From assembly GCF_002556545.1 (NCBI RefSeq), contig NZ_CP022685.1:4814001-4878000 (forward strand): a DNA stretch of 64,000 nt, written 5' to 3'. Origin of the DNA: Streptomyces formicae. Lineage in GTDB: Bacteria > Actinomycetota > Actinomycetes > Streptomycetales > Streptomycetaceae. The notes beneath the pieces are model-generated. The model was not told the origin of the DNA. It ran no database searches and saw only the letters and a program-made list of their open reading frames with translations. The position numbers were made by a program, and so were the translations under genes. Shown piece by piece: positions 41,656 through 50,590 of the stretch; position 1 is the stretch's first letter; every line of letters begins with the position of its first letter.

Positions 41656-42896
41656 GGCGCCTCGAACGGCCGCTGGCGCAGGGGCTCACCAAGGCCACCG
41701 GGTTCGCCCTGGGGCCCTACCAGACCGCGATCATCCGCATCGGCTTCTCCGCCACCTGGCTGCTCTTCCTGCTCCGCGAGTTCCCCCACCGCCATGAGCT
41801 GTACGGCCCGGACGGGCCCTGGAGCTGGGACATGGCCCAGCAGCTCATCGCGAACAACGGCGCCTTCACCGTGCTGATGTGGTCGGACGGGCGGCTCTGG
41901 TTCGAGGCCGTCTACGTGCTGGCCATGGTCAGCAGCGTCCTCCTGCTTCTCGGCTGGCGCACGCGCGCGATGTCGGTGCTCTTCATGGTCGGCGTGCTCT
42001 CGCTGCAGAACCGCAGCATCTTCATCGGCGACGGCGGCGACAACGTCATCCATCTGATGGCGACCTACTTGGTGTTCACCCGGTGCGGCCAGGTCTGGTC
42101 CCTGGACGCGCGGCGTGCGGCACGCGCGCGTGCCGCGGACCCGGAGCTCGCCGCCGCGCCGGTCGACCGCGCGGGGCCCGCCCTGTGGTGGGTGCTCGGG
42201 CTCGTCCTGTCCGGTGCGATGTTCCTGGGGGAACTCAGCGGCGGCTGGCTGCTGTTCTTCTGGGGGCTGCTCATCGCGCACGGCCTGTGGTGGGCCGTGG
42301 GGCAGCGCGCGCCCCAGGGGCAGTTCCGCAAGCTCTTCGACGTCGTCGCCAACCTCGCCCACAACGCGGCCCTGCTCGTGATCATGGTCGAGGCGTGTCT
42401 GATCTACGCGACCGCGGGCTGGTACAAGATCCAGGGCAGTCGCTGGCAGGACGGCACGGCCGTCTACTACCCGCTGAACCTCGACTACTTCTCGCCGTGG
42501 CCCGCGCTCTCCGAGGTCCTTTCGTCCAACGGCGTCATGCTGATGCTGGTGACGTACGGGACGGTCGCCGTGCAGGTGGCCTTCCCGTTCACCCTCTTCA
42601 ACCGGCGCGTCAAGAACGTGCTGCTCGCGGCCATGATCTTCGAGCACGCCGTCATCGCGATCGTGCTCGGCCTGCCGTTCTTCTCGCTCGCGATGATCAC
42701 GGCCGACGCGGTGTTCCTGCCGACGACGTTCCTGCGGCGGGTGGGCGTCCTGGCGGCGCGCGCACGCGGGGGGCTGATGTCCCGGCTGCCCTTCGACCGG
42801 CTTCCCCGCGGGAACGCCGTGCCGGAGCAGCGGGCCGCGGCCGGGGAGCGGGACGAGGAGCCCACCGAGCACGCGCGCGTAGGCTTCACCCCATGA
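41652..42896 (+). CDS. HTTM (VKGC-like) membrane protein
   Basis: 414 aa with about 8-9 transmembrane segments of the HTTM family, related to the vitamin K-dependent gamma-carboxylase membrane domain. 'SLQNRSIFIGDGGDNVIHL' and 'YATAGWYKIQGSRWQDGTA' are characteristic. It lacks the C-terminal lumenal domain of true carboxylases. Starts at ATG 41652 (ATGA overlap) and overlaps trmH at its end. The activity is unknown; export or modification of the DUF5819 partner is a guess. Confidence 0.88.
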   Translation: MRRLERPLAQGLTKATGFALGPYQTAIIRIGFSATWLLFLLREFPHRHELYGPDGPWSWDMAQQLIANNGAFTVLMWSDGRLWFEAVYVLAMVSSVLLLLGWRTRAMSVLFMVGVLSLQNRSIFIGDGGDNVIHLMATYLVFTRCGQVWSLDARRAARARAADPELAAAPVDRAGPALWWVLGLVLSGAMFLGELSGGWLLFFWGLLIAHGLWWAVGQRAPQGQFRKLFDVVANLAHNAALLVIMVEACLIYATAGWYKIQGSRWQDGTAVYYPLNLDYFSPWPALSEVLSSNGVMLMLVTYGTVAVQVAFPFTLFNRRVKNVLLAAMIFEHAVIAIVLGLPFFSLAMITADAVFLPTTFLRRVGVLAARARGGLMSRLPFDRLPRGNAVPEQRAAAGERDEEPTEHARVGFTP

Positions 42897-43675
42897 ACAG
42901 GACGGATGCGGCGGCGGATCCCGGTGGCGCCGAGCGCGCCTGGCGGGGGCTCGCCGAGACGTCCGTACTGCTCGACGGTTTTCACGCGATCAAGCACGCG
43001 CTGCGCTTCGACGCGTCCGTGCCCATGGCGCTGACCAGTGACAAGGCCGCGGTCCTCGCCCTCGCCGACGAGCTCGCCCCGGACGTGAAGGGCGCGCTCG
43101 ACGCGCTCCTCGTGCAGATCCCGGACGAGCGGCTGCGTGCCCTCGTGCCGCGGCTGCACCCGACGGCGGTCGCCGCCCTCGCGGTACGCCCCTCGCGCAC
43201 GGCCCACCTCGAAGCACTGGGGCGTACGCCGAGGACCGCGCCGGTCGTCGTGCTCGACGATCCCCGCAATCTGGGCAACGCGGGGGCCGTGATCCGACTG
43301 GCCGCGGGCTTCGGGGCGACCGGCGTCGTCACGACCGGCACGCTCGATCCCTGGCACCCCACCGTCGTACGCGGCGGGGCGGGGCTGCACTTCGCGACGG
43401 CCGTGGAGCGGATGGACGTCGCCGAGCTGCCGGACGGGCCGGTGTTCGCGCTCGACGCGGAGGGCGAGGACATCCGGGCTCTGAAGCTCCCCGACGACGC
43501 GGTGCTCGCCTTCGGGTCCGAGCGCAGCGGCCTCTCGGCGGAACTGCGCGCCCGCGCCGATCACTTGGTGTCGCTGCCGATGCGGCCGCAGGTCTCCAGC
43601 TACAACCTGGCGACGAGCGTCGGCATGGCGCTCTTCCACTGGTCGGCGGGCAGGCCCCCGGGGCCGGGGGCCTGA
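42893..43675 (+). CDS. TrmH/SpoU-family RNA 2'-O-methyltransferase
   Basis: 260 aa SPOUT enzyme. Motif 1 'LDDPRNLGNAGAVIR', motif 2 'AFGSERSGLS', motif 3 'SYNLATSVGMALF'. An N-terminal substrate-binding domain precedes it. ATG 42893 overlaps the HTTM stop (ATGA). The target RNA (tRNA or rRNA) cannot be told. Confidence 0.92.
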   Translation: MNRTDAAADPGGAERAWRGLAETSVLLDGFHAIKHALRFDASVPMALTSDKAAVLALADELAPDVKGALDALLVQIPDERLRALVPRLHPTAVAALAVRPSRTAHLEALGRTPRTAPVVVLDDPRNLGNAGAVIRLAAGFGATGVVTTGTLDPWHPTVVRGGAGLHFATAVERMDVAELPDGPVFALDAEGEDIRALKLPDDAVLAFGSERSGLSAELRARADHLVSLPMRPQVSSYNLATSVGMALFHWSAGRPPGPGA

Positions 43676-43708
43676 ACCCGCCGCGCGTCAGGTCTCACGC
43701 ACCGCGCA

Positions 43709-45400
43709 CTACGCGTCCTTGCGGATCTCCACCACGCGGAAGCGGTTGGCCACGAACGCGCCGTCGCAGAGCGCGGCGTTGGCCGCGGGGTTGCCGCCCG
43801 AGCCGTGGAAGTCCGAGAACGCCGCCGTCTGGTTCACGTAGACGCCGCCCGTGAGGTTCAAGGACAGCTGGGCGCACTCCTCCAGGCACGTCTCCTCGAC
43901 GGCCGCGGAGACCTCGTCCGACGTCGTGTACGCCCCTACGGTCATCGCGCCCTTGTCCCGCACGGTGCGGCGAAGGAGCTCCACCGCGTCCGTCGCGGAG
44001 TCGACGGCGACCGCGAAGGAGACGGGGCCGAAGCACTCGCTGAGGTAGGCGGCCTCCGAGTCCGGCTTGGCGCCGTCCAGCTTGACGATGACGGGGGTGC
44101 GGACGACCGCGTCCGGGAACTCGGGGTTGGCGATTTCCCGTGAGGCCAGGGCGACTTCACCGAGTCCGGCGGCGGCCTCCAGGCGGGTCTTCACGTCCGG
44201 GTTGACCAGGGCGCCGAGGATGCCGTTCGCCCGGGCGTCGTCGCCGAGCAGGCCGCTGACGGAGGCCGCGAGGTCGGCGACCACGTCGTCGTACGACTTG
44301 GCGCCCGCGTCCGTGGCGATGCCGTCGCGGGGGATCAGCAGGTTCTGCGGGGTGGTGCACATCTGGCCGCTGTACAGCGACAGGGAGAAGGCCAGGTTCG
44401 CCAGCATCCCCTTGTAGTTGTCCGTCGAGTCGATGACGACCGTGTTGACCCCGGCCTTTTCCGTGTAGACCTGGGCCTGGCGGGCGTTGGTCTCCAGCCA
44501 GTCGCCGAACGACGTCGAACCCGTGTAGTCGATCAGCTTGATCTCGGGGCGCACGGCGAGGGTCTTGGCGATGCCCTCGCCGGGCCGCTCGGCTGCCAGG
44601 CAGACGAGGTTCGGGTCGAATCCCGCGTCGGCGAGGACCTCCCGGGCGATCCGCACCGTGAGCGCGAGCGGCAGCACCGCGCGCGGGTGGGGCTTGACCA
44701 GGACGGGGTTGCCGGTGGCGAGCGAGGCGAACAGGCCCGGGTAGCCGTTCCACGTCGGGAAGGTGTTGCAGCCGATGAGGAGCGAGATGCCGCGCGCGAC
44801 GGGCGTGAAGCGCTTGTTGAGCGCGAGCGGGTCGCGCTTGCCCTGGGGCTTGGTCCACTCGGCGGCGTCGGGCGTGCGGGCCTGCTCCACGTACGCGTAC
44901 GCGATGGCTTCGAGGCCGCGGTCCTGGGCGTGCGGCCCGCCGGCCTGGAACGCCATCATGAAGGCCTGGCCGCTGGTGTGCATGACCGCGTGCGCCAGCT
45001 CGTGCGTGCGGGCGCTGATCCGGGCCAGGATCTCCAGGCTGACCATCGCGCGCACTTCCGCGCCCGCGTCGCGCCAGGCGCGCATCCCGGCGCGCATGGC
45101 GGGCAGCAGGGTGTCGATGTCCGGGTGGGGGTACGTGATCCCCAACTCCGGTCCGTACGGAGAGACCTCCCCGCCCACCCAGTCGTCCGTGCCGGGCTGG
45201 TCGAGGTCGAAGCGGGTGCCCAGGAGGGCGTCGAAGGCGGCCTTGCCCTCGGGCAGGCTCAGGCTGCCGCCCTCGCCGTACGCCTTGGGGTGCTCGGGGT
45301 GCGGGGACCAGTACGCGCGCGTGCGGATCGTCTCCAGCGCCTGGTCGAGGGTGGGCCGGTGCTTGGCGATCAGCTGGTGCGCGGTGAGTTCGGCGGCCAT
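43709..45400 (-). CDS. paaN: Phenylacetic acid degradation protein PaaN
   Basis: 563 aa, aldehyde-dehydrogenase-like. 'IGCNTFPTWNGYPGLF', 'GNPVLVKPHPRAVLPL', 'DYTGSTSFGDWLE' and the Cys in 'YSGQMCTTPQN' fit the ALDH fold of PaaN, which opens/oxidises the oxepin-CoA branch in organisms without the fused PaaZ. ATG 45400 has GAGGAGTTGG. Divergent from paaH with a shared operator. Confidence 0.9.
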   Translation of the reverse strand: MAAELTAHQLIAKHRPTLDQALETIRTRAYWSPHPEHPKAYGEGGSLSLPEGKAAFDALLGTRFDLDQPGTDDWVGGEVSPYGPELGITYPHPDIDTLLPAMRAGMRAWRDAGAEVRAMVSLEILARISARTHELAHAVMHTSGQAFMMAFQAGGPHAQDRGLEAIAYAYVEQARTPDAAEWTKPQGKRDPLALNKRFTPVARGISLLIGCNTFPTWNGYPGLFASLATGNPVLVKPHPRAVLPLALTVRIAREVLADAGFDPNLVCLAAERPGEGIAKTLAVRPEIKLIDYTGSTSFGDWLETNARQAQVYTEKAGVNTVVIDSTDNYKGMLANLAFSLSLYSGQMCTTPQNLLIPRDGIATDAGAKSYDDVVADLAASVSGLLGDDARANGILGALVNPDVKTRLEAAAGLGEVALASREIANPEFPDAVVRTPVIVKLDGAKPDSEAAYLSECFGPVSFAVAVDSATDAVELLRRTVRDKGAMTVGAYTTSDEVSAAVEETCLEECAQLSLNLTGGVYVNQTAAFSDFHGSGGNPAANAALCDGAFVANRFRVVEIRKDA

Positions 45401-45491
45401 GACAGGACCAACTCCTCGTCGGTCAGCTCTCCATCGAGCTGGTGAGCCGGGCAGGAACAGTGGGCAGGGACTGGCTGACAGAGCTAGAGTA

Positions 45492-45505
45492 ACCGAACGA
45501 TCGGT
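45492..45505. promoter_or_regulatory. PaaR-type operator in the paaN/paaH gap
   Basis: ACCGAACGATCGGT between divergent paaN and paaH, fitting ACCGNNCGNNCGGT. Confidence 0.82.
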
Positions 45506-45529
45506 CGGGACAAGAGGGTCTGCCGAACC

Positions 45530-45538
45530 TGTGGACAA
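45530..45538 (-). promoter_or_regulatory. DnaA box in the paaN/paaH gap
   Basis: Exact TTGTCCACA on the minus strand, 25 nt from the operator. Confidence 0.65.
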
Positions 45539-45597
45539 CTTCTCCGCGGCGACCCCCGGACCCTGCGGCCGACAGGCCGTGCGGGAGGATCGCGAAC

Positions 45598-47109
45598 ATG
45601 ACAGGACTGGAGCTCAGCAGCGCCGTAGCCGTGGTCGGCACCGGCACCATGGGACAGGGCATCGCCCAGGTCGCCCTGGTCGCGGGGCACCCCGTGCGGC
45701 TCTACGACGCGGCGCCCGACCGGGCGAGGGCGGCGGCCGAGGCGATCGGCGCCCGCCTGGACCGGCTGGTCGAGAAGGGCAGGCTCACGGCGGAGGACCG
45801 CGCCGCCGCTGCCGCCAGGATCACCCCGGCCGAGAGTCTCGGCGAGCTCGCCGACTGCGGGCTCGTCGTCGAGGCCGTCCTGGAGCGACTGGACGTCAAG
45901 CAGCGGCTGTTCCAGGACCTGGAGGACGTGGTCGCCGACGACTGTCTGCTGGCCACCAACACCTCGTCCCTGTCCGTGACCGCCATCGCGGGCGCGCTGA
46001 GGAACCCCGGGCGCTTCGTCGGCCTGCACTTCTTCAACCCGGCGCCGCTGCTCCCCCTCGTCGAGGTCGTCAGCGGTTTCGCGACGGACGAGGCGGCCGC
46101 CACGCGCGCGTACGACACCGCCAAGGGCTGGGGCAAGACGCCGGTGCGCTGCGCGGACACCCCCGGCTTCATCGTCAACCGCGTGGCCAGGCCCTTCTAC
46201 GCCGAGGCGCTGCGCGTGTACGAGGAGCGGGTCGCGGAGCCCGCCACGATCGACGCCGTCCTGCGCGAATGCGGCGGCTTCAGGATGGGCCCCTTCGAAC
46301 TGACCGACCTCATCGGTCAGGACGTCAACGAGGCCGTCACGCGCTCCGTGTGGGAGTCCTTCTTCCAGGACCCCAAGTTCACGCCCTCGCTCGCCCAGCG
46401 CAGGCTCGTCGAGTCGCGCCGCCTCGGGCGCAAGTCGGGGCAGGGCTGGTACGCGTACGGCGAGGACGCCGCGCGCCCGGAGCCGCACACGGCGGAGCCC
46501 GCGAAGGCGCCCGCATCCGTCGCCGTCCACGGTGACCTCTTCCCCGCGGACGTCCTGAGCGGTCTCATGACGGAGGCGGGCATCAAGGTCGCACGCGGGA
46601 AGGGCGTCCCCAGTTACCCCGGATTCATCGAGCTGCCCAGTGGCGTGCGGCTCGCCCTGGTGGACGGCTCCGCGCCCGACGCGGAGGCGGATCCCACGAT
46701 CCACTTCGACCTCGCCCTCGACTACCGGGCGGCGACCCGCGTCGCCCTCTCACCGTCGAGCCGGGTGGGCGAGCAGGGCCTCCAGGAGGCGGTCGGTCTC
46801 TTCCAGGCGCTCGGGAAGAAGGTCAGCGTCATCGGCCACGCCCCGGGAATGATCGTGGCCCGCACGGTGTGGATGCTCGTCGACTTCGCCCTCGACGCCG
46901 TGGGGCGCGGGGTCGCGGACGCCGACGACATCGACACGGCCATGCGGCTCGGCGTCAACTACCCGCTCGGGCCCGGCGAATGGGGCCGGAGGCTCACCGC
47001 GTACCGGGTGGCCGAGGCGCTCGACCAGCTCCACGAGGAGTACCCCACAGGGCGCTACGCGCCGTCCCAGGCCCTGCGGCGCCAGGCCGTGCGAGAGGAA
47101 CACTCATGA
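45598..47109 (+). CDS. paaH: 3-hydroxyacyl-CoA dehydrogenase PaaH
   Basis: 503 aa. NAD-binding GTGTMGQGIAQ, 'LHFFNPAPLLPLVEVV' with the catalytic His, and duplicated C-terminal helical domains, the long form seen in PaaH. It oxidises 3-hydroxyadipyl-CoA. ATG 45598. The TetR gene follows with an ATGA overlap. Confidence 0.94.
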   Translation: MTGLELSSAVAVVGTGTMGQGIAQVALVAGHPVRLYDAAPDRARAAAEAIGARLDRLVEKGRLTAEDRAAAAARITPAESLGELADCGLVVEAVLERLDVKQRLFQDLEDVVADDCLLATNTSSLSVTAIAGALRNPGRFVGLHFFNPAPLLPLVEVVSGFATDEAAATRAYDTAKGWGKTPVRCADTPGFIVNRVARPFYAEALRVYEERVAEPATIDAVLRECGGFRMGPFELTDLIGQDVNEAVTRSVWESFFQDPKFTPSLAQRRLVESRRLGRKSGQGWYAYGEDAARPEPHTAEPAKAPASVAVHGDLFPADVLSGLMTEAGIKVARGKGVPSYPGFIELPSGVRLALVDGSAPDAEADPTIHFDLALDYRAATRVALSPSSRVGEQGLQEAVGLFQALGKKVSVIGHAPGMIVARTVWMLVDFALDAVGRGVADADDIDTAMRLGVNYPLGPGEWGRRLTAYRVAEALDQLHEEYPTGRYAPSQALRRQAVREEHS

Positions 47110-47699
47110 CCACCGCCCGGCGGGACACGTACACCCCGGAGACGCTGTTGAGCGTGGCCGTCCGGGTCTTCAACGAGCGCGGCTACGACGGCACGTCCAT
47201 GGAGCACCTCTCCAAGGCGGCGGGCATCTCCAAGTCCTCGATCTACCACCACGTGGCGGGCAAGGAGGAGCTGCTGCGGCGCGCGGTGAGCCGGGCCCTC
47301 GACGGTCTCTTCGGGATCCTCGCCGAGGAGCACGCGCGCGTGGGCAGTGCGGTCGAGCGCCTGGAGTACGTCACGCGCCGCACCGTGGAGGTGCTGGTCG
47401 CCGAGCTGCCCTATGTGACGCTGCTGCTGCGGGTGCGCGGCAACACGGACACCGAGCGGTGGGCCATGGAGCGGCGCAGGGAGTTCGACCAGCAGGTCGC
47501 CGAGCTGTTCAAGGAGGCCGTCGCGGACGGCGATCTGCGCTCGGACGCGGATCTGCGCCTGGCCACCCGGCTGCTCTTCGGAATGATCAACTCCATCGTG
47601 GAGTGGTACCGCCCGGAGAGCCGGGGGGCCGCCAACGGCGAGCAGGTCGCCGACGCCGTCGTGCAGTTGGCCTTCGCCGGGCTGCGCGCGGAGAGCTGA
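47106..47699 (+). CDS. TetR-family repressor, PaaR candidate
   Basis: 197 aa. HTH at about 15-60 ('DGTSMEHLSKAAGISKSSIY', 'HHVAGKEELLRRAV'). It is translated together with paaH and lies inside the paa set, so it probably binds the ACCGNNCGNNCGGT operators and is released by phenylacetyl-CoA, as PaaR does elsewhere. Direct proof is absent. Confidence 0.88.
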   Translation: MTTARRDTYTPETLLSVAVRVFNERGYDGTSMEHLSKAAGISKSSIYHHVAGKEELLRRAVSRALDGLFGILAEEHARVGSAVERLEYVTRRTVEVLVAELPYVTLLLRVRGNTDTERWAMERRREFDQQVAELFKEAVADGDLRSDADLRLATRLLFGMINSIVEWYRPESRGAANGEQVADAVVQLAFAGLRAES

Positions 47700-47733
47700 G
47701 GACGCCGCCCGCGCGGTACGGGCAGGGACGGGG

Positions 47734-48228
47734 TCAGGGCTCCGGATCCATGTCGTCCTCCTCGAAGACCAGCAACGTCCGCGTGCTGAGTACCTCGGGG
47801 ATGGACTGCAGCCGGGTGAGCACCAGTTCGCGCAGGGCGCGGTTGTCCGGTGTGTGCACCAGGAGCAGTACGTCGAAGTCGCCGCTGACCAGCGCGATGT
47901 GGGACGCACCGGGGAGTGCGCGCAGATGCTCGCGCACCGTGCGCCAGGTGTTCTGGACGATCTTGAGCGTGATGTACGCGGAGGCGCCCTGCCCGGCGCG
48001 TTCGTGGTTGATCCGCGCCCCGAAGCCACGGATGACGCCGTCGTCGATGAGCCGGTTGATGCGTGCGTACGCGTTGGCGCGCGACACGTGGACGCGGTCG
48101 GCCACGGAACGTATCGAGGCGCGACCGTCCGTGTGCAGGATCTGGAGGATGTCGCGGTCGATGGCGTCCAGGGGCCTGGGTTCCGGACGGCCGTCGTCCT
48201 GCCAGTCGGCCATTCGTTCAGGTGCCAT
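47734..48228 (-). CDS. bkdR: Lrp/AsnC-family regulator, BkdR-like
   Basis: 164 aa. HTH domain about 22-75 ('DGRASIRSVADRVHVSRANA') and RAM effector domain. It is divergent from bkdABC, the usual place of bkdR, which answers to branched-chain amino acids. ATG 48228 with GGAGGCGGGGGG is preferred to the longer frame from 48294. Confidence 0.88.
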   Translation of the reverse strand: MAPERMADWQDDGRPEPRPLDAIDRDILQILHTDGRASIRSVADRVHVSRANAYARINRLIDDGVIRGFGARINHERAGQGASAYITLKIVQNTWRTVREHLRALPGASHIALVSGDFDVLLLVHTPDNRALRELVLTRLQSIPEVLSTRTLLVFEEDDMDPEP

Positions 48229-48286
48229 GTCCCCCCGCCTCCCTACCATGGACGTACTGCATCCATCCCAGGCTGTGCAGAACCGT

Positions 48287-48295
48287 TTGTCCACA
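48287..48295 (+). promoter_or_regulatory. DnaA box in the bkdR/bkdA gap
   Basis: Exact TTGTCCACA, 35 nt from the PaaR-type site. Confidence 0.65.
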
Positions 48296-48329
48296 GCCTG
48301 GAGGCGCCTGTAGCCAAAATGTGCCGACG

Positions 48330-48343
48330 ACCGAACAATCGGT
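48330..48343 (+). promoter_or_regulatory. PaaR-type operator before bkdA
   Basis: ACCGAACAATCGGT, one base off the consensus core, 76 nt before bkdA. Confidence 0.68.
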
Positions 48344-48419
48344 AGGTGAGGCGCACCACACCGCCGCGCCTCTTTTGCCGCTCCTCACGAGGAGACCGCT
48401 TCCCCCAGGAGGTGCCGTC

Positions 48420-49565
48420 ATGACGGTCATGGAGCAGCGGGGCGCCTACCGGCCGACCCCGCCCCCCGCTTGGCAGCCCAGGACGGACCCCGCGCCGCTG
48501 CTGCCGGACGCGGAGCCGTACCGGGTCCTTGGCACCGATGCCGTCGAGAAGGTCGATCCGGGACTGCTGCGCCGCCTGTACGCGGAGCTGGTGCGCGGAC
48601 GCCGGTACAACACGCAGGCGACCGCCCTGACCAAGCAGGGCAGGCTCGCGGTCTACCCGTCGAGCACGGGCCAGGAGGCGTGCGAGGTCGCCGCCGCGTT
48701 CGCCCTTCAGGAGCGGGACTGGCTCTTCCCCAGCTACCGGGACACGCTCGCCGCGGTCGCCCGCGGCCTCGACCCCCTCAGCGCGCTGACGCTCCTGCGC
48801 GGCGACTGGCACACCGGGTACGACCCGCGCGAGGCCCGGATAGCGCCGCTGTCCACGCCGCTCGCCACCCAGCTCCCGCACGCCGTGGGGCTCGCGCACG
48901 CCGCCCGCCTCAAGGGTGACGACGTGGTCGCGCTCGCCATGGTCGGCGACGGCGGCACCAGCGAGGGCGACTTCCACGAGGCGCTGAACTTCGCGGCCGT
49001 GTGGCAGGCGCCCGTCGTCTTCCTCGTGCAGAACAACGGCTTCGCGATCTCCGTGCCGCTCGCCAAGCAGACCGCGGCCCCCTCCCTGGCGCACAAGGCC
49101 GTGGGGTACGGCATGCCGGGACGCCTGGTGGACGGCAACGACGCGGCCGCGATGCACGAGGTGCTCGGCGAGGCGGTGGCCCGGGCACGCGCGGGCGGCG
49201 GTCCGACGCTCGTCGAGGCGGTCACGTACCGCATGGAGGCGCACACCAACGCCGACGACGCCACGCGCTACCGCCATGACAGCGAGGTCGCGGCCTGGCG
49301 CGACCACGACCCGATCCTGCTCCTGGAGCGGGAGCTGACGGAGCGCGGACTCCTGGACGAGGACCTGAAGCGACAGGCGGGCGACGACGCGGAGGCCATG
49401 GCGGCCGACCTGCGCGAGCGCATGAACCAGGACCCCCAGCTCGACCCCATGGACCTCTTCACGCACGTGTACGCCGAGCAGACCTCCCAACTGCGGGAGC
49501 AGGCGGCGCAGTTGCGGGCCGAGCTCGAAGTGGCCTCGGAAGAGGCGGAGGAGGAAGCGCGATGA
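48420..49565 (+). CDS. bkdA: Branched-chain 2-oxoacid dehydrogenase E1 alpha
   Basis: 381 aa. Thiamine-diphosphate motif 'MVGDGGTSEGDFHEALNFAA' ending in 'VQNNGFAIS', plus 'PSSTGQEACEV' and 'EAHTNADDATRYR'. It forms E1 with BkdB. ATG 48420 is preceded by AGGAGGTGCCG. Products feed branched fatty acid primers and polyketide starter units. Confidence 0.95.
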   Translation: MTVMEQRGAYRPTPPPAWQPRTDPAPLLPDAEPYRVLGTDAVEKVDPGLLRRLYAELVRGRRYNTQATALTKQGRLAVYPSSTGQEACEVAAAFALQERDWLFPSYRDTLAAVARGLDPLSALTLLRGDWHTGYDPREARIAPLSTPLATQLPHAVGLAHAARLKGDDVVALAMVGDGGTSEGDFHEALNFAAVWQAPVVFLVQNNGFAISVPLAKQTAAPSLAHKAVGYGMPGRLVDGNDAAAMHEVLGEAVARARAGGGPTLVEAVTYRMEAHTNADDATRYRHDSEVAAWRDHDPILLLERELTERGLLDEDLKRQAGDDAEAMAADLRERMNQDPQLDPMDLFTHVYAEQTSQLREQAAQLRAELEVASEEAEEEAR

Positions 49566-50590
49566 CCACGGTCGCGGCGAAGCCGGTCACCCCATCGGCC
49601 ACCAAACCGGCCACCATGGCGCAGGCGCTCGGACGGGCGCTGCGCGACTCGATGGCCGACGACCCCTCCGTCCACGTGCTCGGGGAGGACGTCGGCGCGC
49701 TCGGCGGGGTCTTCCGGGTCACCGACGGGCTCGCCGAGGAGTTCGGTGAGGACCGCTGTACGGACACCCCGCTCGCCGAGGCGGGCATCCTCGGGACGGC
49801 GGTCGGCATGGCGATGTACGGGCTTCGGCCCGTCGTCGAGATGCAGTTCGACGCCTTCGCCTACCCCGCCTTCGAGCAGCTGCTCTCGCACGTGGCGAAG
49901 ATGCGCAACCGCACGCGGGGCGCGATGCCGATGCCCATCACCGTGCGCGTGCCCTACGGCGGCGGCATCGGCGGCGTCGAGCACCACAGCGACTCCTCCG
50001 AGGCGTACTACATGGCGACCCCGGGCCTGCACGTCGTCACGCCCGCCACGGTCGCCGACGCGTACGGCCTGCTGCGCGCCTCCATCGCCTCCGACGACCC
50101 GGTCGTCTTCCTGGAGCCGAAGCGCCTGTACTGGTCCAAGGCCGACTGGAACCCTGCCGCCCCCACGGCCGTCGAACCGATAGGCCGTGCCGTGGTGCGG
50201 CGCACCGGACGCAGCGCCACGCTCATCACGTACGGCCCGTCCGTGCCCGTCTGCATGGAGGCCGCGGAGGCCGCGCGCGCCGAGGGCTGGGACCTCGAAG
50301 TGGTCGATCTGCGCTCGCTCGTGCCCTTCGACGACGAGACGGTCGCCGCCTCCGTGCGCAGGACCGGGCGCGCCGTCGTCGTGCACGAGTCGGGCGGCTT
50401 CGGCGGCCCCGGCGGGGAGATCGCCGCGCGGATCACCGAGCGCTGCTTCCACCACCTGGAGGCGCCGGTGCTGCGGGTCGCGGGCTTCGACATCCCGTAT
50501 CCGCCGCCGATGCTGGAGAAGCACCATCTGCCGGGCGTGGACCGGATTCTGGACGCGGTCGCGCGGCTGCAGTGGGAGGCGGAGAGCTGA
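49562..50590 (+). CDS. bkdB: Branched-chain 2-oxoacid dehydrogenase E1 beta
   Basis: 342 aa transketolase-type beta subunit. 'VLGEDVGALGGVF', 'GGGIGGVEHHSDSSEAYY' and 'VVHESGGFGGPGGEIAARI'. Overlaps bkdA by ATGA and touches bkdC by TGATG. Confidence 0.95.
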   Translation: MTTVAAKPVTPSATKPATMAQALGRALRDSMADDPSVHVLGEDVGALGGVFRVTDGLAEEFGEDRCTDTPLAEAGILGTAVGMAMYGLRPVVEMQFDAFAYPAFEQLLSHVAKMRNRTRGAMPMPITVRVPYGGGIGGVEHHSDSSEAYYMATPGLHVVTPATVADAYGLLRASIASDDPVVFLEPKRLYWSKADWNPAAPTAVEPIGRAVVRRTGRSATLITYGPSVPVCMEAAEAARAEGWDLEVVDLRSLVPFDDETVAASVRRTGRAVVVHESGGFGGPGGEIAARITERCFHHLEAPVLRVAGFDIPYPPPMLEKHHLPGVDRILDAVARLQWEAES

